A stretch of DNA of 64,000 nt from Deltaproteobacteria bacterium UBA6106 (GCA_002428485.1 DIWM01000038.1:82592-146591); one strand, 5' to 3'; shown: positions 44,256 through 53,237, counted from the first letter of the stretch. Numbers and translations are program-made. The notes: generated from the sequence alone by a model not told the origin.

Positions 44256-45476
44256 CTGTATAACAAAACCGGTGTCAAAACCGTTATACAAAATATTATA
44301 GTCTTACTGTGCCTTGCCACACCAGGAACAGCTTCAGGGGCGGCATTTCTCATATACAACCAGGATGCGCAGGCGAACGGAATGGGAATGGCGGTAGCAT
44401 CATCGATCGATAACCCGTCGGCCGTATTTTATAATCCTGCGCAGCTTCCGTACCGGCAAGGCTTTGGTGGCTCTGTCGGCAACACCGTTATCGTCCCTGC
44501 AACATACTTCAAAGACTCCCTTACAGGCAAAAGAACATGCGCAAAGGCTGCAACGCACCACCTTCCCTCAGTGTTTATCAAATATACCGAAAAGGACCTT
44601 TCGTTTGGACTGGGGATATTCTCTCTCTTCGGTCTTTCCACGCAATGGCCGGATAACTGGATCGGCAGATACACTATAACCTTTGCGGAGATCAAGACGA
44701 CCTTTGTTAACCCTGTTATTGCATACAGGTTCAACGATTATCTCTCACTTGGCGCCGGCATTTCCCACATCCAAAGCTCGGTACAGATGGAAAACGCGAT
44801 TGACCTGAGTTTTATCGGTCTTACCGATGGCCGCGCTAAGCTGAAAGGAGACGGGGCGGGCATCGGTTATAACGCAGGGTGCACCCTTACATTACCCTCA
44901 GAATTTACCCTCTCTCTCACATACCGGTCAGCAACGCCAATCAGATATGAAGGTAAGGCGTCATTGTATATGCCGCCCCCTCTTGCCTCCTCCGTCACAA
45001 GGGCTTCCACAAAGATCACCCTTCCCTCCCTCGCCGTCCTCGGTTTAGCTAAAGATATAGGCCCCCTGACGCTCGAAGGGGATATTCTCTACACCGGCTG
45101 GTCGTCTTTACGGGGATACAGGGTTACCTCAGACGACAGAACAGCCAATGCATACTACTCTAAGAAATGGAGAAATTCGCCAAGCCTTGCCTTCGGTTTT
45201 AATTATCGGTGGACAAAATTCTTCGAGATCAGGGGCGGATATATGCATGATAAGAGCCCCGTGCCGGCACAGACGCTGGGGCCCGAGTTGCCCGATGCCA
45301 CGAGAAATATATTTACCCTGGGGACGACAATAAGCCATGGCCATTTCAAGGTCGATCTTGGATATCAGGCAACATTTTTTGAAAAAGCAGACTCAACACG
45401 AAGCGCTGTCCTGCCCAGGGGAACATACAGGAACTTTGCGCACCTTATTTTTGTGTCCTTAATGTACAAAAGGTGA
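44256..45476 (+). CDS. FadL/OmpP1-like outer-membrane transport protein (CTG start)
   Basis: The first in-frame ATG (44382) lies within the mature protein. Upstream in-frame codons give a signal peptide (TGVKTVIQNIIVLLCLATPG, then TASGA) followed by AFLIYNQDAQANGMGMA, the conserved FadL N-terminus. No ATG, GTG or TTG is in frame; a CTG at 44256 has AAGGGGG eight bases upstream and is the best start, giving 406 residues. NPSAVFYNPAQL and the C-terminal beta-strands fit FadL-type channels for hydrophobic compounds. It overlaps a GTG of the next gene. Confidence 0.8.
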   Translation: MYNKTGVKTVIQNIIVLLCLATPGTASGAAFLIYNQDAQANGMGMAVASSIDNPSAVFYNPAQLPYRQGFGGSVGNTVIVPATYFKDSLTGKRTCAKAATHHLPSVFIKYTEKDLSFGLGIFSLFGLSTQWPDNWIGRYTITFAEIKTTFVNPVIAYRFNDYLSLGAGISHIQSSVQMENAIDLSFIGLTDGRAKLKGDGAGIGYNAGCTLTLPSEFTLSLTYRSATPIRYEGKASLYMPPPLASSVTRASTKITLPSLAVLGLAKDIGPLTLEGDILYTGWSSLRGYRVTSDDRTANAYYSKKWRNSPSLAFGFNYRWTKFFEIRGGYMHDKSPVPAQTLGPELPDATRNIFTLGTTISHGHFKVDLGYQATFFEKADSTRSAVLPRGTYRNFAHLIFVSLMYKR

Positions 45477-45517
45477 CAGGGGCAGCATATTCGGTTATCA
45501 TATACCAGCGAATAAAA

Positions 45518-45952
45518 ATGGATAATTATTTACCGGTTCTGAGGAGGGGCTTCATCAATGGCGTCTCTATTACCTTCACCATGGCAAAGGTAATAGTGCC
45601 CTTCTATATCGTCATAGAATTTATAAAAAAGACGGGCTTCATTGCCGTCATAAGCGATTTTTTCAAACCCTTCATGCAGCTTATCGGACTGCCGGGAGAG
45701 GCCGCCCTCGGCCTCATGGCCGGATACTTCATCAATCTTTATGCCGCAATCGCCGTGATCGCCCCCCTTGAGCTGTCGTCGAAGGACATAACTATCGCAG
45801 CCCTCATACTCGGAATATCCCACAGCCTTCCCCTTGAAACTGCCGTCACAAAACAGACCGGCGTAAATGCATGGCTTTTAATGTCTGTTCGGGTCTTTTT
45901 CAGCCTGCTGTCAGGAGTGATATTGAACGTTATATGGAAACTGTTCTCGTAG
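45518..45952 (+). CDS. Half-size Gate-domain (nucleoside recognition) membrane protein, first of pair
   Basis: The protein has 144 residues and about four helices, with the Gate motif GFINGVSITFTMAKVIVPFY and LPGEAALGLMAGYFINLYAA. Gate domains occur in nucleoside permeases, FeoB and SpmA/B. An upstream GTG at 45473 is possible but the ATG at 45518 fits the domain. It overlaps the second Gate gene by 19 bases, so the two halves are probably made together. Confidence 0.78.
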   Translation: MDNYLPVLRRGFINGVSITFTMAKVIVPFYIVIEFIKKTGFIAVISDFFKPFMQLIGLPGEAALGLMAGYFINLYAAIAVIAPLELSSKDITIAALILGISHSLPLETAVTKQTGVNAWLLMSVRVFFSLLSGVILNVIWKLFS

Positions 45953-46362
45953 CCCTTAAGGATTCATTGATCTTATCCGTCAAGCTTTTTTTCATCATAC
46001 TGCCTCTCAGTATCTTTTATGAATTTCTGAAAGGCAGGGATTCGAAGCTTACAAAAAGACGCTTTGCCTTCCTCGGAATATCCGGAAGCGGCTTCATTCC
46101 CCTCGTGACAGGCATCATCATCGGCCTGACCTATGGGGCCGGCGTCATCATCCACTCGATCCGCACATCAAATGTAGGTAAAAAGGAGGCCTTCCTCATC
46201 CTTCTCTTCCTCTCAATCTGCCATGCCATCATCGAAGATACGCTTATCTTTGTTGTCATAGGAGCAAACGGTATTATTTTAATAGCCTTCAGGTTCGCCC
46301 TCGCCATTATCCTTACGTATATCATCTACCGGAGCAGAATATTCGGGACGCCTGAAGAATAG
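45934..46362 (+). CDS. Half-size Gate-domain membrane protein, second of pair
   Basis: The protein has 142 residues, with helices starting SLILSVKLFFIILPLSIFYE, GISGSGFIPLVTGIIIGLTY and GANGIILIAFRFALAIILTY. It is complementary in length and topology to the preceding gene, like an SpmA/SpmB-type pair. The ATG at 45934 lies inside the upstream gene. The transported substrate is unknown; the FadL-like channel just upstream may deliver it. Confidence 0.78.
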   Translation: METVLVALKDSLILSVKLFFIILPLSIFYEFLKGRDSKLTKRRFAFLGISGSGFIPLVTGIIIGLTYGAGVIIHSIRTSNVGKKEAFLILLFLSICHAIIEDTLIFVVIGANGIILIAFRFALAIILTYIIYRSRIFGTPEE

Positions 46363-46552
46363 ATTACCAACTGATAGCGTATATCGTAGTTAAATCCTAA
46401 ATCCTAATTTCTAAATCCTAAACAAATTCGAATGTTCAAAATTCAAAACGCGGCCTGTATGCATTCGTTTGGAACATTTGATATTTGAGTTTTGATATTG
46501 TTTAGGATTTGGTGCTTAGATATTAGTGCTTGATAACATGCTGACGGCTATC
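46363..46552. repeat. Composite dispersed repeat, long-core type (copy 5)
   Basis: Core AAATCCTAAACAAATTCGAA to TTGTTTAGGATTTGGTGCTT, as in 3276-3517, with short degenerate arms (CTGATAGC at left, GCTGACGGCTATC at right) and an inserted ATATCGTAG fragment. Lies between convergent genes. Confidence 0.75.
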
Positions 46553-46554
46553 TG

Positions 46555-47820
46555 TTATTCTTTATGAAATCGCTGTTTGAGCTCCACGGCGAGTCCCGAT
46601 GGATCGAGCGGCAACTCAAACTGATCTTTGTCCTTCATGTTCCTTACAACGATCGCCTTCCTGTTTATCTCCTCATCGCCGAGGATCAGCACGAAATCAG
46701 CGCCCAGGCCGTCAGCATACCGCATCTGGGATTTAAGGGATTTTCCTTCGTAGGAATAGCGTATCGGTAATCCCTGGTCGACAAAGGCCTTTACCATCGG
46801 GGCAAGATATGCCTTCGCCTTCTCTCCGAGATAGGCAAAGAAAAAGACCGGTTTCCGGGGACGTTCGCCGCCGCCCACGATGAGCGCCAGCCTCTCCATA
46901 CCTATAGCAAAACCAATTGCGGGGGTCTTCGGGCCTCCCATCTCCTCCACAAGGTTGTCGTAACGTCCTCCGGCCGTAAAGGCCTTCTGGGCGCCCAGCT
47001 CATCCGAAGTGATCTCGAACACAGTTTTTGTATAGTAATCGAGCCCCCTAACAAGCCGTTTATTCACCGTGACAGGAACCCCGAAACTGTTCATATAGGC
47101 GAGGAAGCTGTTAAAATGGCTGCCGCACTCAGTGCAGAGATAATCGAACAGGAGCGGCGATTCGCTATTGACCTCTATGCACTGCGCATTCTTGCAATCG
47201 AATATCCTGAGAGGGTTTTTGTAAAGCCGTCTCAGGCAGTCCTCACACAGGCGGTCCTTCCTTGTCTCAAAAAAGGACACAAGGACAGTCCTGAACTCTT
47301 CCCTGCAAAGCTTGCAGCCAACGCTGTTGACCTCCATTGAGTACCTTTTTACCCCGAGGTCCGCCAGAAGGAGGGAGATCATCCATAACAGCTCCGCATC
47401 GATAAATGGGTCATCGGTGCCGAAGACCTCCACGTCAACCTGATGGAATTGCCGGAACCTTCCTTTTTGGGGCCTTTCGTGCCGGAACATAGGCCCTATG
47501 GTGAATATCTTGCTTATTCTCTCTTTCGCGTACATGCCTGCCTGCAGGTATGCCCTGACAACCCCCGCTGTAGCCTCAGGCCTGAGCGTTAGCGAGTCGC
47601 CCCCAAGGTCGGTAAAGGTAAACATCTCCTTTTCCACGATATCCGTTGTGTCGCCAATGCTCCTGATAAAGAGGTCCGTGCTTTCAAGGACCGGCGTCGC
47701 GATCTCAGCAAAACCGAGGAGGTCGAGGTAACATCTCGACGCATCTTCTATGCGCTTAAATTTTCCGATATCCTCGCCAAGGATATCCCTGAATCCCCTT
47801 AATGTCCTTATCTTTTCCAT
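46555..47820 (-). CDS. hisS: Histidyl-tRNA synthetase
   Basis: The protein has 421 residues: class II motif 2 FTIGPMFRHERPQKGRFRQF followed by HQVDVEVFG, the histidine-A loops LVRGLDYYTKTVFEI and AGGRYDNLVEEMGG, motif 3 AIGFAIGMERL, and a C-terminal anticodon-binding domain. A four-cysteine insertion (CKLC, CEDC, CTEC) near 190-250 is a known zinc-ribbon-like feature in some bacteria. Confidence 0.96.
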   Translation of the reverse strand: MEKIRTLRGFRDILGEDIGKFKRIEDASRCYLDLLGFAEIATPVLESTDLFIRSIGDTTDIVEKEMFTFTDLGGDSLTLRPEATAGVVRAYLQAGMYAKERISKIFTIGPMFRHERPQKGRFRQFHQVDVEVFGTDDPFIDAELLWMISLLLADLGVKRYSMEVNSVGCKLCREEFRTVLVSFFETRKDRLCEDCLRRLYKNPLRIFDCKNAQCIEVNSESPLLFDYLCTECGSHFNSFLAYMNSFGVPVTVNKRLVRGLDYYTKTVFEITSDELGAQKAFTAGGRYDNLVEEMGGPKTPAIGFAIGMERLALIVGGGERPRKPVFFFAYLGEKAKAYLAPMVKAFVDQGLPIRYSYEGKSLKSQMRYADGLGADFVLILGDEEINRKAIVVRNMKDKDQFELPLDPSGLAVELKQRFHKE

Positions 47821-47898
47821 TGTCCGCCGAAAATGCGCCTAATTCATTTCATTAGTAACATAAATCACAGGGCAATTCAAAAAATATTTCATTAAGTC

Positions 47899-47980
47899 GG
47901 CTGATAGCTCATAGCTCATGGCAAGAGCACAAACCTGTTTTGTCTTTGCTATCAGCTATGAGCTATCAGCCATGAGCCGC
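47899..47980. repeat. Composite dispersed repeat, short-core type, entering a gene 3' end
   Basis: Arms GGCTGATAGCTCATAGCTC and CAGCTATGAGCTATCAGCC flank the core GCAAGAGCACAAACCTGTTT followed by TGTCTTTGC, same orientation as 13008-13076. The right end contains the stop codon and last codons of the HDOD gene on the minus strand. Confidence 0.85.
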
Positions 47981-49171
47981 TTTATTCATTTCCTTCAGCT
48001 TTGCCTCGAGCCTCATGGCCTCTTCGAGGATAATCTGAACATACCTGCCATTTTCTGAATCAGGATCGATCTTCTTTGCGAGGCGTTTTGCAAACCCCGC
48101 AACTGCGACGAGCGGATTTTTGATCTCGTGGGCGACCGCCTGAAGGGTGTAGGCTACAGCATCCTTCTCACTGCCTTTCGCATCAAGCGCATCAAAGGAC
48201 GGCAACGGCTGCTCCATCCGGACCTGCGAGACCTTCTCTGAGATCATGCCAAGCGTCCGGTTCGCCTTTTCCATAATCTCCAGCATATCTCGTTCCTTAT
48301 TCAATTCCAGCCTTAGGCTGCCCGCTATCTCCTCTACCTGCTCCAAAGAAGCTACGATGCTGTCATTGACGATCTCATCGGAGATCCCGAAAGTCTCTCT
48401 TGCTTCGGTAAAAAGGTCGTGGAAATCTTTTTTATGATGCAGCATCTTTTCAGCCAAGGTCCTCGCTATCTCACAAACCCGCGCGAGCGGAGGAATGATA
48501 TCGCCGTCCCCGATCTTTATGCGCCGGAATCTCTGGGTTTCAACGATCCTGTCCGGAAACTTCCAGTGAAGCAGCGCTGCTTCACCTATCTCGCGGTGAT
48601 CAATACCATAGTGTTCTTTCTCCCAGGTCAGAAGTTCCTCAAGGCGATAAAAATCCAATTCTTCGCCTTCGCTCTTATGTTTCAAAAATATATCAAAAAA
48701 GATCAGGAGGCCGATCTCAAGGATAAGGCCTGTCAAAAAAGCCTCTTCTCCATTTGTTAGTTGCATATGATCTGACAGGGACTGAGCCAGCAACCCTCTG
48801 TAGAGCGAAATGCGCCAGAATTGCTCATAATCCATAGCGCCTGCCCTGCCCATCGGGAATGTATTTCTCAAAGAAAGCGACAGGGCCATTATCCTTAGCT
48901 GATGAAAGCCTACCCGCATGATCGCCTGCGGGAGTGTTGCGGCCGGTTCCGTTGTCCTGAAGAAAGCGCTGTTCGCCATCCTCAACAGATTGGCTGCGAG
49001 GGAAGGGTCCTTTTCGATCAATGAGGTGAGGTCATTTACGGAGCATGAATCATCTGAAGCAAGCTCTACAAGCTTAATGGCGACAACCGACAGCGCAGGC
49101 AACGAATATCCTGATTCTATCCTTTCCAGCAACATCTTTTTTTCGTCAGTTTCCACACCTCTGTCTGTCAT
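47966..49171 (-). CDS. HDOD domain protein with C-terminal HisKA segment, no ATPase domain
   Basis: The protein has 401 residues. The HDOD domain (about 15-215: LPALSVVAIKLVELASDDSC, SLAANLLRMANSAFF, AIMRVGFHQLRIMALSLSLR) is followed by a helical linker and a HisKA-like H-box VAHEIKNPLVAVAGFAKRL near 350. The protein ends right after the dimerisation helices, and its last codons (AAHG) and stop lie in a dispersed repeat. No HATPase sequence is seen downstream. It is either a true short form or a kinase truncated by repeat insertion. Confidence 0.82.
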   Translation of the reverse strand: MTDRGVETDEKKMLLERIESGYSLPALSVVAIKLVELASDDSCSVNDLTSLIEKDPSLAANLLRMANSAFFRTTEPAATLPQAIMRVGFHQLRIMALSLSLRNTFPMGRAGAMDYEQFWRISLYRGLLAQSLSDHMQLTNGEEAFLTGLILEIGLLIFFDIFLKHKSEGEELDFYRLEELLTWEKEHYGIDHREIGEAALLHWKFPDRIVETQRFRRIKIGDGDIIPPLARVCEIARTLAEKMLHHKKDFHDLFTEARETFGISDEIVNDSIVASLEQVEEIAGSLRLELNKERDMLEIMEKANRTLGMISEKVSQVRMEQPLPSFDALDAKGSEKDAVAYTLQAVAHEIKNPLVAVAGFAKRLAKKIDPDSENGRYVQIILEEAMRLEAKLKEMNKAAHG

Positions 49172-49224
49172 TACTCTATTTATAGCAATGGCAACCCTTT
49201 AAAACAACAGAATTTTATCGCAAG

Positions 49225-49335
49225 CCGTCAACTGTGAACCATGAGCGGTATTTCTTACCGAACACCAAAGGACTGGCGCCGAACGCTTGTTAGAACCTCG
49301 AACTATATACGAACGACGATATACTGCCTTCAGAA
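49225..49335. repeat. Dispersed repeat fragments
   Basis: Contains GAACCATGAGC, then CCGAACACCAAAGGACTGGC, CGCCGAACGCTTGTTAGAAC and CTATATACGAACGACGATAT, closely matching 35675-35757 and 575-615. Nothing coding is seen in the gap 49172-49465. Confidence 0.65.
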
Positions 49336-49465
49336 CGATTACATTATCATTGACAACATCTCTCATTTTCTCTAATATATCGTTGTTCCCATTGGTATAT
49401 AACGTTGTAAAAATGACCAATTAAAAATAATGTTGCCGGTCAGCCGGGAATAGAGGAGAGAAGCA

Positions 49466-50185
49466 ATGAATCTGTATAACGAACTAAAAACTGAATTCAC
49501 AAAAATCTCCGGGGGAATGATGGATGAGCATATTGCCGTCGTTTCCGCACGGACGCTTACGGCCAAGGAGGCGATCGGAACGCCCGATCGTGACGATTAC
49601 CCGCTTTTGAAAGGAAAAGAGGTAATGGTCGAGGCTGTCTTCAGAGAGGCAAAGGGACACGCATTCACCGATATGCCCGGCCAATTCGAAGGGACCTTGC
49701 GGGATATCATCGGACTTCCCCTGACAAACAATTTTCAGAGGGCGGTTTTCATAGCAAGCCTCAACGCCGTCATGCGAGCCCTCGGCCTTGTAGAAGGCTC
49801 TGTGCACTGCAGGGACAAAGAACCTGCTTCCTGCTCACGCCAGCTCGTTGAAACGGTGAGAGAAAAATTCGGCAGCCCCCGCATCGCCTTCGTCGGGTTT
49901 CAACCTGCCATGATCGAGCAGCTTTCCGGCTCATTCCCGATCCGCGTCCTCGACCTCGACGAGGACAACATCGGAAAGAAAAAATTTAATCTGGTTATTG
50001 AGGGTCCGGACGCCACAGAAGAGGTACTTTCCTGGGGCGACGTCGTCCTCGCCACCGGCTCTACCTGCGTGAACGGCACTATAACAAAATTTATCGGGGA
50101 TAAACCGGTCATCTTTTACGGCGTCTCCGTAGCGGGCGTTGCCAAGGCATGCGGTTTCGAACGGTATTGCCCCTGCGGACATTAA
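49466..50185 (+). CDS. DUF364 protein, putative heavy-metal chelation
   Basis: The protein has 239 residues: AFTDMPGQFEGTLRDIIGLP in the N-terminal half, then IAFVGFQPAMIEQLSG, VLDLDEDNIGKKKF, and DVVLATGSTCVNGTITKFIG, all characteristic of the DUF364 family (enolase-like N-terminus plus Rossmann-like C-terminus). Such genes often neighbour metal or oxyanion transporters in anaerobes. It is followed 15 bases later by a molybdate-type binding protein gene and probably heads that operon. Confidence 0.85.
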   Translation: MNLYNELKTEFTKISGGMMDEHIAVVSARTLTAKEAIGTPDRDDYPLLKGKEVMVEAVFREAKGHAFTDMPGQFEGTLRDIIGLPLTNNFQRAVFIASLNAVMRALGLVEGSVHCRDKEPASCSRQLVETVREKFGSPRIAFVGFQPAMIEQLSGSFPIRVLDLDEDNIGKKKFNLVIEGPDATEEVLSWGDVVLATGSTCVNGTITKFIGDKPVIFYGVSVAGVAKACGFERYCPCGH

Positions 50186-50200
50186 AAAAAGGAGGAACCC

Positions 50201-51058
50201 ATGCGGAAAAAAATATCGCTCTTCGTTATTTTATCTCTTCTCTCTATCTTTTTTTTAACAAGCCATGCCTCAAGCAAAGAACCTCTATTGGTTTTCTGCG
50301 GCGCCGCCTTCAAGCGTCCCATGGAGGATATCGTTAAGCTCTACCAGCAGAAGACCGGCACAGAGGTAAATGTCAACTATGGCGGGGTCGGCACACTCTT
50401 CAGCCAGATCCTGCTCTCGAGGCGGGGCGACGTCTTCGTTGTCCCCTCACCGGATATTATGGAAAGGGCAAAAACAAAGGGCGTTATCGTTCCGGAGTCG
50501 ATCAAGGACATTGCCTTTGTGGCGCCCTGCATCAATGTGCAGAATGGAAATCCAAAAAACATTCAGGCGCTAAAAGACCTCGCGAAACCGGGGATCAAGG
50601 TCGGACTTGCAAACCCCGAGATCGTCTATATCGGCGCTATCGCTGTTGAGATTATCGAGAAAAATCTTTCAGTCGAAGAGAAAAATACAATCAGGAAAAA
50701 TATCGTTACCTACGTGGAGGATTTCAATAAGCTTGCAACGCTCGTCGTCCTCAAACAGGTCGATGCGATCATAGGTTTTCACTTCCTCGAGGGATGGTAT
50801 CCTGATAAGGTGGGGACAATAAAATTGAAAACGAGCGAAGTCTCGCGGATAGGCGCCGGTCAGACAGCAGTGATCTCTTACACGGGCAACAGAAAGGAGG
50901 CCGACAAATTCATCCTTTTCCTTTCATCTGAAGAAGTGAAGACTATCTTCCGGAAGAACCATTACTTCGGCTCACCCGATGAGGCCTTCCGCTGGGTAGG
51001 AGCGAAGAAACCCATCGGGGGCGAATTTACGGCCATCGAGGGATGGTTGAAAAAATGA
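50201..51058 (+). CDS. Molybdate/tungstate-type ABC substrate-binding protein
   Basis: The protein has 285 residues, with AAAGGAGG upstream of the ATG. Signal peptide (ISLFVILSLLSIFFLTSHAS), then a ModA-like fold: LLVFCGAAFKRPMEDIVKLY, NYGGVGTLFSQILLSRRGDV, IKVGLANPEIVYIGAIAVEI, and the C-terminal ADKFILFLSSEEVKTIFRKN. Oxyanion choice between molybdate and tungstate cannot be read from the sequence. ATGA overlap with the permease gene. Confidence 0.87.
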   Translation: MRKKISLFVILSLLSIFFLTSHASSKEPLLVFCGAAFKRPMEDIVKLYQQKTGTEVNVNYGGVGTLFSQILLSRRGDVFVVPSPDIMERAKTKGVIVPESIKDIAFVAPCINVQNGNPKNIQALKDLAKPGIKVGLANPEIVYIGAIAVEIIEKNLSVEEKNTIRKNIVTYVEDFNKLATLVVLKQVDAIIGFHFLEGWYPDKVGTIKLKTSEVSRIGAGQTAVISYTGNRKEADKFILFLSSEEVKTIFRKNHYFGSPDEAFRWVGAKKPIGGEFTAIEGWLKK

Positions 51059-51837
51059 CCTTCAAGAAGCTCGCCATATCGATGAGCTTTGTCGTGTTCA
51101 TCGTGTATGGGGTGCTCATCCTCTCCCTCTTCTACTTCTACAACGGGCAGCTTTTTCTTGAGACCCTTGCGTCGGAAAGGACCCTTTTCTCCATACGCCT
51201 GAGCCTTTTTACCGCCACGGTGGCAACGCTTATATCTGTGTTTTTTGCTATTCCGTCGGCGTATGCGCTGTCGCGGTTCCGCTTCCCGGGCAGGCAGTTG
51301 ATCGACACGATCCTTGAGCTCCCCATGATCATTTCGCCGGTAGCGCTCGGCGCCGTCGTGCTTATCTTCTTCAATACCCCTCCCGGGGTCTTTGTCCAGG
51401 AAAAAGGCGTCCAGTTCGTCTTTACGATCTGCGGGATATTCCTCGCACAGTTCATTACCACCGTCGGAATTGCCATCCGGCTCATCAAGGCTGCCATGGA
51501 TGAAATCCCAGTTCGGTACGAAGAAGTGGCGAGAACGCTCGGCGCATCGCCCGCGAAGGCATTCTTCACTGTAACGATCCCCTTAAGCAAAAAAGGGATC
51601 ATTGCCGCATCGATCTTGACGTGGGCAAAGGCACTGGGGGAATTCGGCGCCACCATTACCATCGCAGGTTCCATGGCCATGAAGACAGAGACCATACCTA
51701 TCGCCATCTTCATGAGGCTTGCGAGCGCGGACATAGAAGGCACAGCCGTTCTGGTTCTCATACTGATAACAATAGGGCTTGGCATCCTTTACGGCGTGCG
51801 GCTATTGACCAGGAAGGCATCATCATTTACAGGATAA
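51055..51837 (+). CDS. Molybdate/tungstate-type ABC permease
   Basis: The protein has 260 residues, about six helices, and the BPD_transp_1 EAA loop EEVARTLGASPAKAFFTVTI, PLSKKGI. The N-terminal LFSIRLSLFTATVATLISVF and LELPMIISPVALGAVVLIFF are as in ModB/WtpB. Starting at the ATG at 51055, which overlaps the preceding stop; an ATG at 51043 is possible. Confidence 0.87.
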   Translation: MTFKKLAISMSFVVFIVYGVLILSLFYFYNGQLFLETLASERTLFSIRLSLFTATVATLISVFFAIPSAYALSRFRFPGRQLIDTILELPMIISPVALGAVVLIFFNTPPGVFVQEKGVQFVFTICGIFLAQFITTVGIAIRLIKAAMDEIPVRYEEVARTLGASPAKAFFTVTIPLSKKGIIAASILTWAKALGEFGATITIAGSMAMKTETIPIAIFMRLASADIEGTAVLVLILITIGLGILYGVRLLTRKASSFTG

Positions 51838-51861
51838 GAGAGGTTTTTAAAAGGCGCTGAA

Positions 51862-52929
51862 ATGCCGCTCATCGAACTGAAAAACATTCAAAAACATGTG
51901 CTGAAGGATATCAATGTCACGATCGGGGACAAAGAGCTCCTTGCCCTTGTAGGGCCCAACGGGGCGGGCAAAACAACAATACTCAACATCGTAGCGGGGT
52001 TGACGGATTATAAAGGAGAAGTCTTTTTTGACGGCAGTAAGATGGACAATACACCGCCTCATAAACGGGGGGTGGGCTATCTCTTTCAGGACCTCGCCCT
52101 TTTCCCTCACCTCGATGTAGCATCCAACATAGCCTACGGCCTCAGGATACAAAAGTACCCTGAAACAACGATCACGAACAGGGTAAAAGAACTGATGGAT
52201 GCCCTTCATATAGGCAGACTTGAGAAAAGATACCCTCAGAGCTTAAGCGGCGGCGAAAAACAAAGGGTGGCGATCGCCCGTGCCATCGCCCCTTTTCAGA
52301 AGATCCTCCTGCTCGACGAGCCGACAGCAAGTCTTGACAGCCAAACCTCAAAATATCTGAGGATAGAATTGTGCGCCTTATTGAAGAAACTCGAGATAAC
52401 AGCGATCTTTGTTATGCACGATCTCCTGGGAGCAGAGGAGGTAGCGGACAGGATCGCCATCCTTCACAAAGGCACGATCGAACAGATATCCAGGCCGGGC
52501 GATATCCTTTTTAACCCAAAGACAAAGATGGTTTCGGAATTTATCGGCATGCCGAACATCCTCGATTGCGATGATTGCCGTGTCCTCTCCTCGGGCCTCA
52601 TCGAGGTCGTCTCCGGCAACATGACCATCGTGCTCCCTTACGAAGGGAGTACGATAAAGAAGATCGCCATCCCGCCCCACGATATTTACATATCAGACAC
52701 GAAGCCGCCGGGGCCTGCGCTTAACCGCTACAGAGCAACGGTTACAGAGATTGTCCCCCTTCGTTCGGTGGTAAGGATAAAGGTAGATGTTAACGGGAAC
52801 AGCCTTTTGACCGAATTGCCTATGGAGACCTTTGACGAGATGAACCTTGACATCGGCAAGGAAGTTTTTGTAATAATTAAGTTAAGGAGGCTGCGATACG
52901 TTGAGGAATTTGATGATTCCCTGGAATAG
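51862..52929 (+). CDS. Molybdate/tungstate-type ABC ATPase
   Basis: The protein has 355 residues: Walker A GPNGAGKTT, Q-loop FQDLALFPHLD, signature [15 protein letters not shown], Walker B ILLLDEPTASLD, and H-loop VMHD. A C-terminal TOBE-like extension (about 270-350: NRYRATVTEIVPLRSVVRIK) is as in ModC/WtpC. It energises the permease just upstream. Confidence 0.9.
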   Translation: MPLIELKNIQKHVLKDINVTIGDKELLALVGPNGAGKTTILNIVAGLTDYKGEVFFDGSKMDNTPPHKRGVGYLFQDLALFPHLDVASNIAYGLRIQKYPETTITNRVKELMDALHIGRLEKRYPQSLSGGEKQRVAIARAIAPFQKILLLDEPTASLDSQTSKYLRIELCALLKKLEITAIFVMHDLLGAEEVADRIAILHKGTIEQISRPGDILFNPKTKMVSEFIGMPNILDCDDCRVLSSGLIEVVSGNMTIVLPYEGSTIKKIAIPPHDIYISDTKPPGPALNRYRATVTEIVPLRSVVRIKVDVNGNSLLTELPMETFDEMNLDIGKEVFVIIKLRRLRYVEEFDDSLE

Positions 52930-52935
52930 AAAAAA

Positions 52936-53223
52936 ATGGACCCGCTGATCACCCGCTTCAAAAAGAAACTCAAGGATTCTCCGAAGACCATCAGGGAGGT
53001 CCTCTACGGATTCACTACTTATGAGCTCCATCGCGACCTGCAAAAAGAAAAGGGGGATATTGACAACCTCTTTATGCTGGTCATCTTCGGGGACTTAGCA
53101 GGCCTGCCGCTTCTTCCGCCTTATTACTCGATGAGGCTCCTCCCCTACATCGTTCCCCGGATCAACACATGGAAAAGGCGCCTTTTAAGAGAACGGGACA
53201 TCATCGACATCCTCGTGGAATAA
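52936..53223 (+). CDS. Small protein of unknown function linked to the ABC operon
   Basis: The protein has 95 residues, starting six bases after the ABC ATPase stop. It is basic at the N-terminus (LITRFKKKLKDSPKTIREVL), with a hydrophobic middle (LFMLVIFGDLAGLPLLPPYY) that could be one membrane-associated helix, and a charged tail (RRLLRERDIIDILVE). No family recognised. Its position makes it a likely accessory of the transporter. Confidence 0.7.
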   Translation: MDPLITRFKKKLKDSPKTIREVLYGFTTYELHRDLQKEKGDIDNLFMLVIFGDLAGLPLLPPYYSMRLLPYIVPRINTWKRRLLRERDIIDILVE

Positions 53224-53237
53224 CATCAGCACCCGGC

